Source of the DNA: Vulcanimicrobiota bacterium
Lineage (GTDB): Bacteria > Vulcanimicrobiota > Vulcanimicrobiia > Vulcanimicrobiales > Vulcanimicrobiaceae
Direction of reading: 5' to 3'
NCBI GenBank assembly: GCA_030040695.1
Contig: JASHTE010000002.1
Span: 1-6,456, forward strand
Length of the DNA stretch: 6,456 nucleotides
The translations under genes and the position numbers were made by a program. The notes below the pieces were generated by a model, which did no database searches, was not told the origin of the DNA, and saw only the letters and a list, made by a program, of their open reading frames with translations. Of the stretch, positions 1-6,456 are shown piece after piece. Each line of letters begins with the position of its first letter. The stretch's first letter is position 1.

Positions 1-1206
1 AGCCACTTCGCGTTCCACTTCTCGCCGGTTCTCTATCTCTGCGTGCCGTTTCTCTGGCTGGCGCATTCGGCGCTCGCGCTCGTGGCGATCCAAGCGATCG
101 CAACCGCGCTCGTCGCCCCCGCGCTCTACCTCATCGCGCACAAGCGCACGAGTGAGCGCAACGCAGCGATTCTTGCTTGCATCGCGCTGCTCTATCCGCC
201 CCTCCAGGGCGTCACCTTTACCGAGTTCCACGAGAACGGCTTCGTCCCAGCAGCCGTGGCATGGCTGCTCTGGGCGATCGACGCCCGCCGCTTCGGCACG
301 GCAGCCGCACTTCTCATCCTCACGCTGTGCATCAAAGAGGATCAAGCGCCGGCGATGGTATTTCTCGGAGCATGCGGGCTGGCGTACTTCGGCGGGCTCG
401 TGCGTGACGAAAAGGGCACAGTCGCCGTCGACAAAGCGGGTGTCGTTTTTAGCGCGGTGGCGATTCTGTTGTCAGTCGTTACGTTCGTCGCATACTTTGC
501 GTTCATCGTTCCCGCGGCCGGCGGGCAGGCCGGGTGGACGCCGGAGCACTTCTACCATTGGGGAGGTAGCGGTGCGCCGCAGATCCCGGTCGATCGTCAG
601 ATCATCGGGCGGCTTACCTATCTTCTGGAGGCCTTCGTCCCGCTCGCGTTCATCCCACTGCGATCGCGGGTGATACTGCTCTCGCTTCCCGGATTCGCGG
701 AAGTCTTGGGATCCCGTGAACCGCTTACGTATACGATGGGTCAGCACTATGCGGCCGTTTGGATACCCTACGTTCTCGTTGCTTTCGCAGTTGCCGGAGC
801 ACAGCTACTCGATGCGCAAGGCCGGCGGGGCATACAGTGGATCCGTGCGAGCGCGATTCTGTCGGTGCTCGTGCTGATCTTTTTCAATCCGTTGCATCTC
901 GGGCACTTCCTGCGGCTCCCGAACGCGAGCGACCGCGCCACGAGTGCGCTCATTCGACGGATTCCGAATGATGCCGGCGTCGGGACGTACGGCGAGATCT
1001 ACGCACATCTCGGATTCTTTCCACGCGCCGCCGTCGGTTTGCGCAGCCGCCCCGAATACGTGATTTACGACACCGCGTACAAGTCCACGTATTGGGACGC
1101 GACGGTTCTTCCGCACCTCGACCAAGCGATGGCCGCAGGTGTCTATCATGTGCTCGCGCGTGAGGACGGCGTCATGCTGTTACAGCGGCGAGTAAACCTT
1201 CGGTAA
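1..1206 (+). CDS. DUF2079 family polytopic membrane protein (5'-truncated by window edge)
   Basis: The reading frame is open from base 1 and ends at TAA 1204-1206, giving 401 visible residues. The true start lies upstream: the residues before the first internal GTG (base 43) already match the family (HFSP at about residues 6-9). Family hallmarks seen are a TEFHENG segment (74-80), matching the usual FHPEA-like motif, an IKED motif (111-114) between hydrophobic helices, several further membrane segments between about 10 and 300, and a C-terminal soluble tail ending in a VLAREDGVMLLQRR-type strand typical of DUF2079. The family is, as far as I recall, placed near GT-C-type membrane glycosyltransferases, but no reaction has been shown. 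It acts in the cytoplasmic membrane. The next gene starts 41 bp downstream on the same strand, so co-transcription is possible. Roughly the first 100 residues appear to be missing. The family call is solid; the function is unknown. Confidence 0.9.
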   Translation, partial: SHFAFHFSPVLYLCVPFLWLAHSALALVAIQAIATALVAPALYLIAHKRTSERNAAILACIALLYPPLQGVTFTEFHENGFVPAAVAWLLWAIDARRFGTAAALLILTLCIKEDQAPAMVFLGACGLAYFGGLVRDEKGTVAVDKAGVVFSAVAILLSVVTFVAYFAFIVPAAGGQAGWTPEHFYHWGGSGAPQIPVDRQIIGRLTYLLEAFVPLAFIPLRSRVILLSLPGFAEVLGSREPLTYTMGQHYAAVWIPYVLVAFAVAGAQLLDAQGRRGIQWIRASAILSVLVLIFFNPLHLGHFLRLPNASDRATSALIRRIPNDAGVGTYGEIYAHLGFFPRAAVGLRSRPEYVIYDTAYKSTYWDATVLPHLDQAMAAGVYHVLAREDGVMLLQRRVNLR

Positions 1207-1247
1207 AGGGTCCTCGCTCCGCCGGCGCGGCTGCCGAACCTAAGATC

Positions 1248-2579
1248 ATGACGTCGGCAATCGTGCCGGAAAAGATGCACCTGCCGGCGGCGCACGTCTG
1301 CGCGACGCCCGACGAGGCTCGCAGATTTATCGGAGTGCTCGCGAGGGGTCGTACGGTGATGGCCGCGCTCAAATGCGAGCGGCGACGTTTTGCATCGTCG
1401 ATGTTCGTCGCAAAAGTGATGAACGACTCCGATGAAGAGCTCTCGTGCAACATCAGCGGCTGGACGCGCGGCGGGGTCGTTGCGCTCGAGCCGCGCTGCT
1501 TCTGGATCAAGCCTCGCTCGCTCGTGCAAGTGACAATACGCACGCCGTTGCGGCTGCCGTATCGCCTCCGCACGGTCTCGATGCAGATGCACAGCTCCAC
1601 GGTGCGCGCCTCGGCAGAAGCCGACGTGCCGACGCCCTTGGTGCTTCGCCTCGCTGCGGCACTCGGCATCGCGGCCTCGCTCGTTCTCGGAGCCTTCACG
1701 CTTCGGCAAGCCGCACTCCCTCGTGTCATTGCGTACGCACTGCCCTCGAGGGTCGCCGCCGGTGATGTCGCGAACGCGGCGTATGCCGTCGCAGGGATCG
1801 GAACGGCCGAGTACCAGGTGACGCGGCACGGCGCGCAAGTCGCAGGCGGCGTCCTCCAGCGCGGCTCCGGATCTTTCACGTTTCCCACCTCCAAGGAGGC
1901 CGGCGTCTACGACGTGACGCTCTCGGTCGTCGGGCCGTTCGGCAGCACGCATAGAGAGCTCGTTACCAGGGCGACGCCATTCTCACAAAGCAACACGCTC
2001 GCAATTGCGGCGTTGCAGCCGGACCCCAGCGTCGTGCGCAGCGGAGAACGTGTCAACGTTCGTTACGTCTCCGACGGCGTGAGCGGCAAGGTGACGCTCT
2101 ATGATGCGAGCGGCATTGCGCTGCAACACACCCCTTACGAACCGAGCGGCGTTTCCCAGCTGACCGCGCCCTCAGTCGACGTTCCGACGCAGTATCGCGT
2201 CGGACTGCAAGTGGCATCGGGCTCGGCGACAGCGAACGCCTCAGCCGGCTTGCTCGTGCTTCCAAACGATGATGCCGCGTTGACCGCGCCGGCAGGCACG
2301 CTCAGCGCCGGCCAACTCTTGCGCGTCCCGGCGTACGTCACGTCCGCCTCGACCTTCGGCGTGCGGTTACTGGCGCATCCCGACAATCTTCGCCTCACGT
2401 TTGAGGACGAGCAAGGTACACCGCTCGAGACGCAGGCTGTCTCTCCGCAGCAAGCGATCATGTACTTCACTGCGCCGAACATCGCTCATGATGGCTCGTA
2501 CGTCATCGACGCCTCGTTCTCGCGCGGCAGCGTCCAGCAGGACGTGCTGCAACGGGTTCTCGTCCACCCGGCAGGTTAG
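1248..2579 (+). CDS. Unrecognised single-pass membrane protein with Ig-like extracytoplasmic domains
   Basis: This gene encodes 443 residues and I cannot assign it to a named family. Residues 1-130 are basic and beta-rich (for example FVAKVMNDSDEEL followed by alternating strands) and look like a small soluble domain. One hydrophobic segment, about 131-152 (LVLRLAAALGIAASLVLGAF), is flanked by Arg, suggesting a type II anchor with the N-terminus inside. After it come three beta-rich stretches of about 85-100 residues each (about 155-245, 254-338, 345-443). Each opens with a Pro/Val/Ser 'sagd/rsGE/saGQ' turn and ends in alternating hydrophobic strands, as in bacterial Ig-like or CARDB-like modules. 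No catalytic motif is visible. The start at ATG 1248 has only a weak upstream purine stretch (TAAG); ATG 1275, preceded directly by GGAAAAG, is an alternative that would remove nine residues. A surface scaffold or envelope-stress role is possible but speculative. It ends in TAG, 50 bp before etfB. Confidence 0.78.
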   Translation: MTSAIVPEKMHLPAAHVCATPDEARRFIGVLARGRTVMAALKCERRRFASSMFVAKVMNDSDEELSCNISGWTRGGVVALEPRCFWIKPRSLVQVTIRTPLRLPYRLRTVSMQMHSSTVRASAEADVPTPLVLRLAAALGIAASLVLGAFTLRQAALPRVIAYALPSRVAAGDVANAAYAVAGIGTAEYQVTRHGAQVAGGVLQRGSGSFTFPTSKEAGVYDVTLSVVGPFGSTHRELVTRATPFSQSNTLAIAALQPDPSVVRSGERVNVRYVSDGVSGKVTLYDASGIALQHTPYEPSGVSQLTAPSVDVPTQYRVGLQVASGSATANASAGLLVLPNDDAALTAPAGTLSAGQLLRVPAYVTSASTFGVRLLAHPDNLRLTFEDEQGTPLETQAVSPQQAIMYFTAPNIAHDGSYVIDASFSRGSVQQDVLQRVLVHPAG

Positions 2580-2603
2580 AGAGACGGCGAAGCCTAATAG
2601 CCC

Positions 2604-2627
2604 GAGACCCGGCATAAGCCGGGTTTT
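2604..2627 (+). terminator. GC-rich hairpin with short T-tract (probable rho-independent terminator)
   Basis: ACCCGGC (2607-2613) pairs perfectly with GCCGGGT (2618-2624) across a four-base ATAA loop, followed by TTTT (2624-2627). The stem can be lengthened by one A-T and two G-T pairs into the T-tract. This shape fits an intrinsic terminator for the gene ending at 2579. The T-tract is short, and the hairpin ends only two bases before the etfB ATG, so it may instead act as a leader structure or attenuator for the etf operon. The inverted repeat is directly visible; its function is inferred. Confidence 0.6.
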
Positions 2628-2629
2628 CT

Positions 2630-3403
2630 ATGAAAATTGTCGTCACGGTCAAGGTCGTCCCGGACCTCAACGCTCCCAAGTCGATCGACCCCGCAACGAA
2701 GCGGCTCGTGCGCACCGGCATTGAGAGCCAACTCAATCCCTACGATGAGTACGCATTAGAAGCCGCGCTGCAATTGAAGGAGCGTCTCGGCGGCGACACT
2801 ACGGTAACGCTTCTCTCGATGATTCCAGAGTCGTCGAAGGAGACGCTTCGCAAAGCGCTTGCGATGGGCGCCGATGACGCCACCGTGCTGAGCGACGGCG
2901 CGCTCGCCGGAGCCGACGTAGCCGTAACCGCGCGCGCCCTCGCGGCGGCGCTCAAGAAGATCGGTTTCGACCTCGTTATTTGCGGCGGTCTTTCGGACGA
3001 CGGCTCGACCGGCGGCGTTCCAGGAGCGCTCGCGGAGCATCTCGGCGTTCCAGGGCTCACGAACGCGCGTCATATCGAGATCGAGAGCACGGGCCTCAAA
3101 GCGCAGCGTGAGACCGATACCGGCTATCAGGTCGTTACCTGCCCGTTGCCGGCGCTCGTGAGCGTGACGATGGCCGTCGGTGAGCCGCGTTATGCGTCGC
3201 TCAAAGGCATCATGGGCGCAAAGAGAAAGTCGGTTTCTACGCTCTCGGCCGCCGACGTCGGTGTCGACGCAAAGCCGAAGACAGAGCTTCTGCGTTTTGC
3301 GCCGCCACCTGTGCGTGTGAAAGCGCGCATCGTCGAAGCCGCCGACGGCCCGAGCGGCGCGCAAGCGATCTTCGATTTCCTCCGGGAGCGCAAGCTCGTC
3401 TGA
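2630..3403 (+). CDS. etfB: Electron transfer flavoprotein, beta subunit
   Basis: EtfB pairs with EtfA to form the soluble heterodimer that takes electrons from acyl-CoA dehydrogenases and related flavoenzymes and passes them on, usually to ETF:quinone oxidoreductase. The 257 residues match the usual length of about 250-260. Visible landmarks are the N-terminal strand MKIVVTVKVVPD, LNPYDEYALEAAL (35-47), the nucleotide-binding region CGGLSDDGSTGGVP followed by LAEHLGVP (from 118), the RETDTGY...LPALVSVT signature region (160-180) and EPRYASLKGIMGAKRK (185-200). The DGxxGxVP form resembles actinobacterial-type EtfB and suggests AMP binding in a conventional ETF, but I cannot exclude other classes by eye. 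The ATG start is fixed by homology although no Shine-Dalgarno is visible, and a hairpin lies directly upstream. The stop overlaps the etfA start by one base (TGATG). Confidence 0.97.
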   Translation: MKIVVTVKVVPDLNAPKSIDPATKRLVRTGIESQLNPYDEYALEAALQLKERLGGDTTVTLLSMIPESSKETLRKALAMGADDATVLSDGALAGADVAVTARALAAALKKIGFDLVICGGLSDDGSTGGVPGALAEHLGVPGLTNARHIEIESTGLKAQRETDTGYQVVTCPLPALVSVTMAVGEPRYASLKGIMGAKRKSVSTLSAADVGVDAKPKTELLRFAPPPVRVKARIVEAADGPSGAQAIFDFLRERKLV

Positions 3404-4389
3404 TGCAGCACGTCATCGAGGTCGTCGAGCACCGCGGCGGACAGACGCGCAAGGTCACGTTCGAGCTGGCGACGCAGGCACGCGAGTTGGCTGAGAAGCT
3501 CGGCGGAACCGCGCACGCCGTCGTGCTCGGTAACGGTGCCGCCCAGCTCGCCGAAAGCCTCAAGACGTATCCGCTCGACGTCGTCCACGTTTCCGAAGAC
3601 CCTGACGTCGACCGCTTCCTCATCGACCCGACGATCGATTACGTCGAGTCGATCGCACGCGCAACCGGGCCGTCAGTGATCTTGCTTCCGAACACGATGT
3701 ACGGTCGCGACGTGGCGAGCCGCCTCGTGGCAAGGCTCGACGCGGGCATGGCCGCCGACGTCACCGGCTTCGAGATCGAAGGCGGGCGGGTCGCGTGTAT
3801 CGCACCGAAGCTCGGTGGCGCGACGATCACGACGTGTGCCTTCGTCGACACGGACTACGGCGTCGTGACCGCTCGACCGAATGCATTCGCCGCCCAGAGC
3901 GGTGGAAACGGTGCTCGCGTCGAGCAGGCGGCAAAGCCGCAATCGAAGCAGTACGTGATGCACGTCGAGAGCGAGGTCGAGGAGGCATCGGGTGAGCTGG
4001 GGCTCGAGGAGGCGCCCGTTGTCGTGAGCGGCGGACGAGGCCTCGGTGGCCCGCAGCCGTTCACCACCCTGCTCAAGCCGCTCGCCGATGCGCTCGGCGG
4101 TGCGGTCGGTGCCTCGCGCGCGGCGGCGGACGCGGGTTGGGTTCCCTACAGCTTGCAGATCGGACAGACGGGCAAGACGGTATCGCCGAATCTCTACATC
4201 GCGGTCGGCATCTCGGGCGCGATCCAGCACAAGGTTGGTATGCGTTCGGCAGGTACGATCGTCGCCGTCAACAAAGACGCGAGCGCTCCCATTGCAGAGT
4301 TTTCGGATCTCGTCGTGGTCGGCGACGCATTCAGTATCATTCCGGAGCTTACGAAGCTCATCGAAGCCGCAAAAGGTTACATCAAGTGA
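3403..4389 (+). CDS. etfA: Electron transfer flavoprotein, alpha subunit
   Basis: EtfA is the FAD-carrying subunit of ETF. Its 328 residues are a normal length. The N-terminal domain (about 1-190) has the ETF fold shared with EtfB, including ILLPNTMYGRDVASRLVARL. The C-terminal FAD domain begins near 205 with VVVSGGRGLGG (207-216, conserved Arg212), then GQTGKTVSP, and then the family signature LYIAVGISGAIQHKVGM (from 264) running into IVAVNKD and ending with DLVVVGD. All expected FAD-binding elements appear intact, so the subunit should be functional. It starts at ATG 3403, overlapping the etfB stop by one base. The only nearby purine-rich match, GGGAG at 3384-3388, is far away, so translation probably depends on coupling to etfB. 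The end overlaps the next gene by four bases. Electron donors and the quinone oxidoreductase partner are not in the window. Confidence 0.97.
   Translation: MQHVIEVVEHRGGQTRKVTFELATQARELAEKLGGTAHAVVLGNGAAQLAESLKTYPLDVVHVSEDPDVDRFLIDPTIDYVESIARATGPSVILLPNTMYGRDVASRLVARLDAGMAADVTGFEIEGGRVACIAPKLGGATITTCAFVDTDYGVVTARPNAFAAQSGGNGARVEQAAKPQSKQYVMHVESEVEEASGELGLEEAPVVVSGGRGLGGPQPFTTLLKPLADALGGAVGASRAAADAGWVPYSLQIGQTGKTVSPNLYIAVGISGAIQHKVGMRSAGTIVAVNKDASAPIAEFSDLVVVGDAFSIIPELTKLIEAAKGYIK
4371..4376 (+). promoter_or_regulatory. Shine-Dalgarno for the GTG-start TPR gene
   Basis: AAAAGG lies nine bases before GTG 4386, inside the end of etfA. It supports GTG 4386 as the real start over the far-upstream in-frame ATG at 4137, which would overlap most of the FAD domain of etfA and would lose the clear signal peptide. 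Confidence 0.6.
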
Positions 4390-5900
4390 AACGTTTTCTG
4401 TTCCCCGTCGCCATCATCGCCGCGCTCGCGGTTACTTTCTCGAGCGCGCCGCGCGCCGTCGCGTCTCTCTTCTCCACGCACCACGCCGCCGCGAGCCCGA
4501 CGCCCTCTCCAACCACCGCACCGTTGCCCACCGCGACGCCCGAGCCGCCGAACATTGCGATCCCGCGCCTCCAGGCGGAGATAAAAGCGAATCCCAACGA
4601 CCAGGACGCGATGACGGAGCTCGCGAGTGAATACCTCTCGATCAATCAACCCAATCTTTCGCTCCCGCTGACGCAGCATTTGCTCGCGATGGGTGACAAG
4701 AACGCGCAGGTGTATTTCCTCGACGGCTACGGGCAGCAAGCCGAGGGACAGATCGGTAACGCGATCGCCGACCTCGAGCAGGCGTCGACACTCGATCCAA
4801 CCAACGTCGCCGTCCTCGCGAATCTCGCGAGCCTCTATCTGAGCGTGAATCACCCCGCCGATGCCGAACGCGTCGCGAATCGAGCGGTGACATTCAACAA
4901 AACGAATCCGGACGCGTACATGGCCCTGGGCGGCGTCTACAGTACCGAGTCACACTACGAAGATGCGCGGCTTCAGTTCGAGCAGGCATTCTCGCTCGAC
5001 AAGACACAGACGAAGCCACTCTTCGCAATTGCGCAGACGTACATCTCGCAGAACAACATTCCCATGGCGCTGCAGACGGTCAATCGCGCTCTCGCCGTCG
5101 ACCCAGGCAGCGTGGACGGCCTCGTCATGAAGGCGGATCTCTACGGGCGCGAGCACGACGACGTGCATGCGTCCGAGGCGTACGATGACGCTGCGGTCGC
5201 TGCGCCGACGGACGAGCAAAAGGTCGCGGTCGAAGTGCGCAAGGCGCAGTTTTTCGCCAGCGAGCACAAAGACGCGCAGGCTGCCGCCGTCTATCAGCAG
5301 ATCGTCGCGAGTTACCCAAACATCGGGCTGAGCTACATCGCCTACGGTTCGTACCTCGCCGTGACGCTCCATGAAGTCGATCAGGCCGTCGTGCAGTTCC
5401 GTAAAGGGCTTGCTATCGATCCCGATGATGAGGACGGACTGCGGGACATGGGTGAGTACGAGCTCCAGCACAACGACCCGGCCGACGCGGTGACGTACCT
5501 CAAACACCTCACCGACGTTGCGCCGAGCGCGGAGGCATACGAGCTGCTCGGCGCGGCGTACAATCGCTTGCACGAGTACGCGTTGCAGAAGGATGCGTGC
5601 GGAAAGAGCTTCTCCGCCCAACGTACCCCGGACACGCTGGGGTGCATCGCCGGTGCGGACTACGAGCTCCACAATTACGGCGAGGCCTCTCGGATTTTCG
5701 ACGTGCTCGATTCTGCAGCACGGGGCTTCCTCGATCAGAACCCACAGCTGCTCTTCGTGGCGGCAAAGACGTACGCGAGCAATCACGAGCGCGACAAGGC
5801 GATCGCCGCCTACGAACGGCTGCTCTCGATGCTGCCGCGCGGCAGCAAAGAGTACAAGTCGATTCAAAAGGCGCTCGCGGACCTCGACAAGTCTCATTGA
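4386..5900 (+). CDS. Exported or membrane-anchored TPR-repeat protein
   Basis: Read from GTG 4386 the protein has 504 residues. Residues 1-26 look like a signal peptide: KR at 2-3, a hydrophobic core F4-T17, and AVA (24-26) as a possible signal-peptidase I site; uncleaved anchoring is the alternative. A Pro/Thr/Ser/Ala linker follows (about 34-56, SPTPSPTTAP...). From about residue 70 to 500 the protein is built of roughly 12 tandem units of about 34 residues with TPR character, such as NPDAYMALGGVYSTESHYED and units ending in LDP, VDP or IDP. There is no enzymatic domain. TPR arrays bind proteins, so a periplasmic or envelope scaffold is likely; the partner is unknown. Two Cys (in KDACGKS and LGCIAG) lie close together near 400-420. 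The start shares GTGA with the etfA stop, and the end shares TTGA with the deacetylase start, pointing to one operon. A 16S-complementary AAAAGG precedes it. Confidence 0.92.
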   Translation: MKRFLFPVAIIAALAVTFSSAPRAVASLFSTHHAAASPTPSPTTAPLPTATPEPPNIAIPRLQAEIKANPNDQDAMTELASEYLSINQPNLSLPLTQHLLAMGDKNAQVYFLDGYGQQAEGQIGNAIADLEQASTLDPTNVAVLANLASLYLSVNHPADAERVANRAVTFNKTNPDAYMALGGVYSTESHYEDARLQFEQAFSLDKTQTKPLFAIAQTYISQNNIPMALQTVNRALAVDPGSVDGLVMKADLYGREHDDVHASEAYDDAAVAAPTDEQKVAVEVRKAQFFASEHKDAQAAAVYQQIVASYPNIGLSYIAYGSYLAVTLHEVDQAVVQFRKGLAIDPDDEDGLRDMGEYELQHNDPADAVTYLKHLTDVAPSAEAYELLGAAYNRLHEYALQKDACGKSFSAQRTPDTLGCIAGADYELHNYGEASRIFDVLDSAARGFLDQNPQLLFVAAKTYASNHERDKAIAAYERLLSMLPRGSKEYKSIQKALADLDKSH

Positions 5901-6456
5901 TTTTCGTCACTGACGCGCTCTGCGGCGAGCACTTGCGTGCCGTTGCTCATCCGGAATCACCGGCGCGCGTCGAGAGTGTAGCGCAGTTACTCCGCGAGCG
6001 CGGTCTCCTCGACGGCGCGTTCGGCGCACGTGACGCTACCGATGAGGAGCTGCTCCTCGTTCACACGCCCGCGTATCTTGCACTCGTGGAGCGCGAGGTC
6101 GCCGGGGCGATGCGGCCGCGGTATCTCTCGACCGGCGACGTCGTCGTCGACGAGCACTCGTATGCCGCGGCACGGCGCGCCGCCGGCGGCGCCGTCCTCG
6201 CAATGGAGCGCGCGATCGAGACGTCGAGCAGCGCCTTCGCCTTGATTCGTCCGCCGGGCCACCATGCCGAACCCGCCCGTGGAATGGGCTTCTGCATCTT
6301 CAATAACGCAGCGATTGCGGCGCGGGTGTTTCGGAAGCGCTACGGCGGGCGTGTCCTCATCGTTGACTTCGACTACCACCACGGGAACGGCACGCAGGCC
6401 GTCGCGGGAGACGGCCTTTCATACCTCTCGACGCATGCATGGCCCGCCTATCCGGG
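5897..6456 (+). CDS. Histone deacetylase superfamily amidohydrolase (AcuC/HDAC-like), 3'-truncated by window edge
   Basis: A frame starting at TTG 5897 (MIFVTDALCGEHL...) runs open to the window end, 186 residues. It carries the N-terminal HPESPARV motif (18-25; usual form HPExPxRV), LVHTPAYL, RPPGHHAEPARGMGFC with the catalytic His pair at 122-123, FNNAAIAA, and DFDYHHGNGTQ (157-167). By analogy with HDAC8, D159 and H161 are zinc ligands, D157 belongs to the charge relay, and STHAWPAYPG is the family's next strand. The third zinc Asp and the catalytic Tyr lie beyond the window. The family removes acetyl groups from lysine or polyamines using Zn2+; the substrate here is not predictable. It should be cytoplasmic, as no signal peptide is seen. 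The TTG overlaps the preceding TGA by four bases with no strong Shine-Dalgarno, implying translational coupling. The start fits the family's N-terminus, and no upstream extension is needed. Confidence 0.92.
   Translation, partial: MIFVTDALCGEHLRAVAHPESPARVESVAQLLRERGLLDGAFGARDATDEELLLVHTPAYLALVEREVAGAMRPRYLSTGDVVVDEHSYAAARRAAGGAVLAMERAIETSSSAFALIRPPGHHAEPARGMGFCIFNNAAIAARVFRKRYGGRVLIVDFDYHHGNGTQAVAGDGLSYLSTHAWPAYP

Noticed and set aside
1207..1247. Possible terminator or promoter between the DUF2079 gene and the Ig-like gene
   Set aside because: Only a 4-bp CCGC/GCGG stem (1219-1230) without a T-run is present, and there is no convincing -35/-10 pair.
1146..1952. Long minus-strand open frame (268 codons) opposite the Ig-like membrane protein
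   Set aside because: Its translation is Arg/His-rich low-complexity sequence with no domain, typical of antisense frames in high-GC DNA. The + strand frame has a coherent membrane topology and domain pattern, so it was preferred.
4137..4385. In-frame upstream extension of the TPR gene back to an ATG at 4137
   Set aside because: It would overlap the FAD-binding domain of etfA by about 250 bases, its Arg/Gly-rich translation looks like an off-frame shadow, and it would bury a clear signal peptide that begins at GTG 4386 behind a good Shine-Dalgarno.
5236..5319. Periodic similarity within the TPR gene as a DNA repeat
   Set aside because: The repetition is at protein level (34-residue TPR units) and is not conserved as nucleotide repeats.
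4950..5897. Long minus-strand open frame (315 codons) opposite the TPR gene
   Set aside because: It mirrors a GC-rich coding gene, is rich in Arg/Val/Leu with no recognisable motif, and no promoter or ribosome-binding site supports it.

Overview
The window holds six protein-coding genes, all on the + strand and packed almost end to end. No RNA gene, CRISPR array, mobile element or prophage feature is visible. The sequence is clearly GC-rich, uses GTG and TTG starts, and has stop/start overlaps between genes, so it is bacterial chromosomal DNA. The taxon cannot be fixed from this alone. A high-GC environmental lineage such as Ca. Eremiobacterota/Vulcanimicrobiota would fit, but that is a low-confidence impression and not something the sequence proves.

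Layout: (1) 1-1206 is the C-terminal part of a DUF2079-type polytopic membrane protein, cut by the left window edge. (2) 1248-2579 is an unrecognised single-pass membrane protein with a basic, probably cytoplasmic N-terminal domain and about three beta-rich, Ig-like segments outside. (3) 2604-2627 is a compact GC-rich hairpin with a short T-tract, ending two bases before the next start codon. (4) 2630-4389 is etfB-etfA, the two subunits of an electron transfer flavoprotein. (5) 4386-5900 encodes an exported or membrane-anchored TPR-repeat protein. (6) From 5897 past the right edge runs a histone-deacetylase-superfamily (AcuC/acetylpolyamine amidohydrolase-like) zinc hydrolase that starts with TTG.

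The last four genes look like one translationally coupled operon: etfB/etfA overlap by 1 nt, etfA/TPR by 4 nt and TPR/deacetylase by 4 nt. EtfAB carries electrons from acyl-CoA dehydrogenase-type flavoenzymes towards the quinone pool, so the unit has a core of acyl-CoA or amino-acid oxidation. A lysine or amide deacetylase in the same operon could link acyl-CoA flux to protein deacylation, but that is inference. The TPR protein has no assigned role.

Most of the window is ordinary metabolic and envelope gene content. I see no clear new defence, mobile or RNA-based system. The items most worth a second look are the hairpin that abuts the etfB start without a visible Shine-Dalgarno, the fully overlapping etfB-etfA-TPR-deacetylase unit, and the unclassified Ig-like membrane protein.
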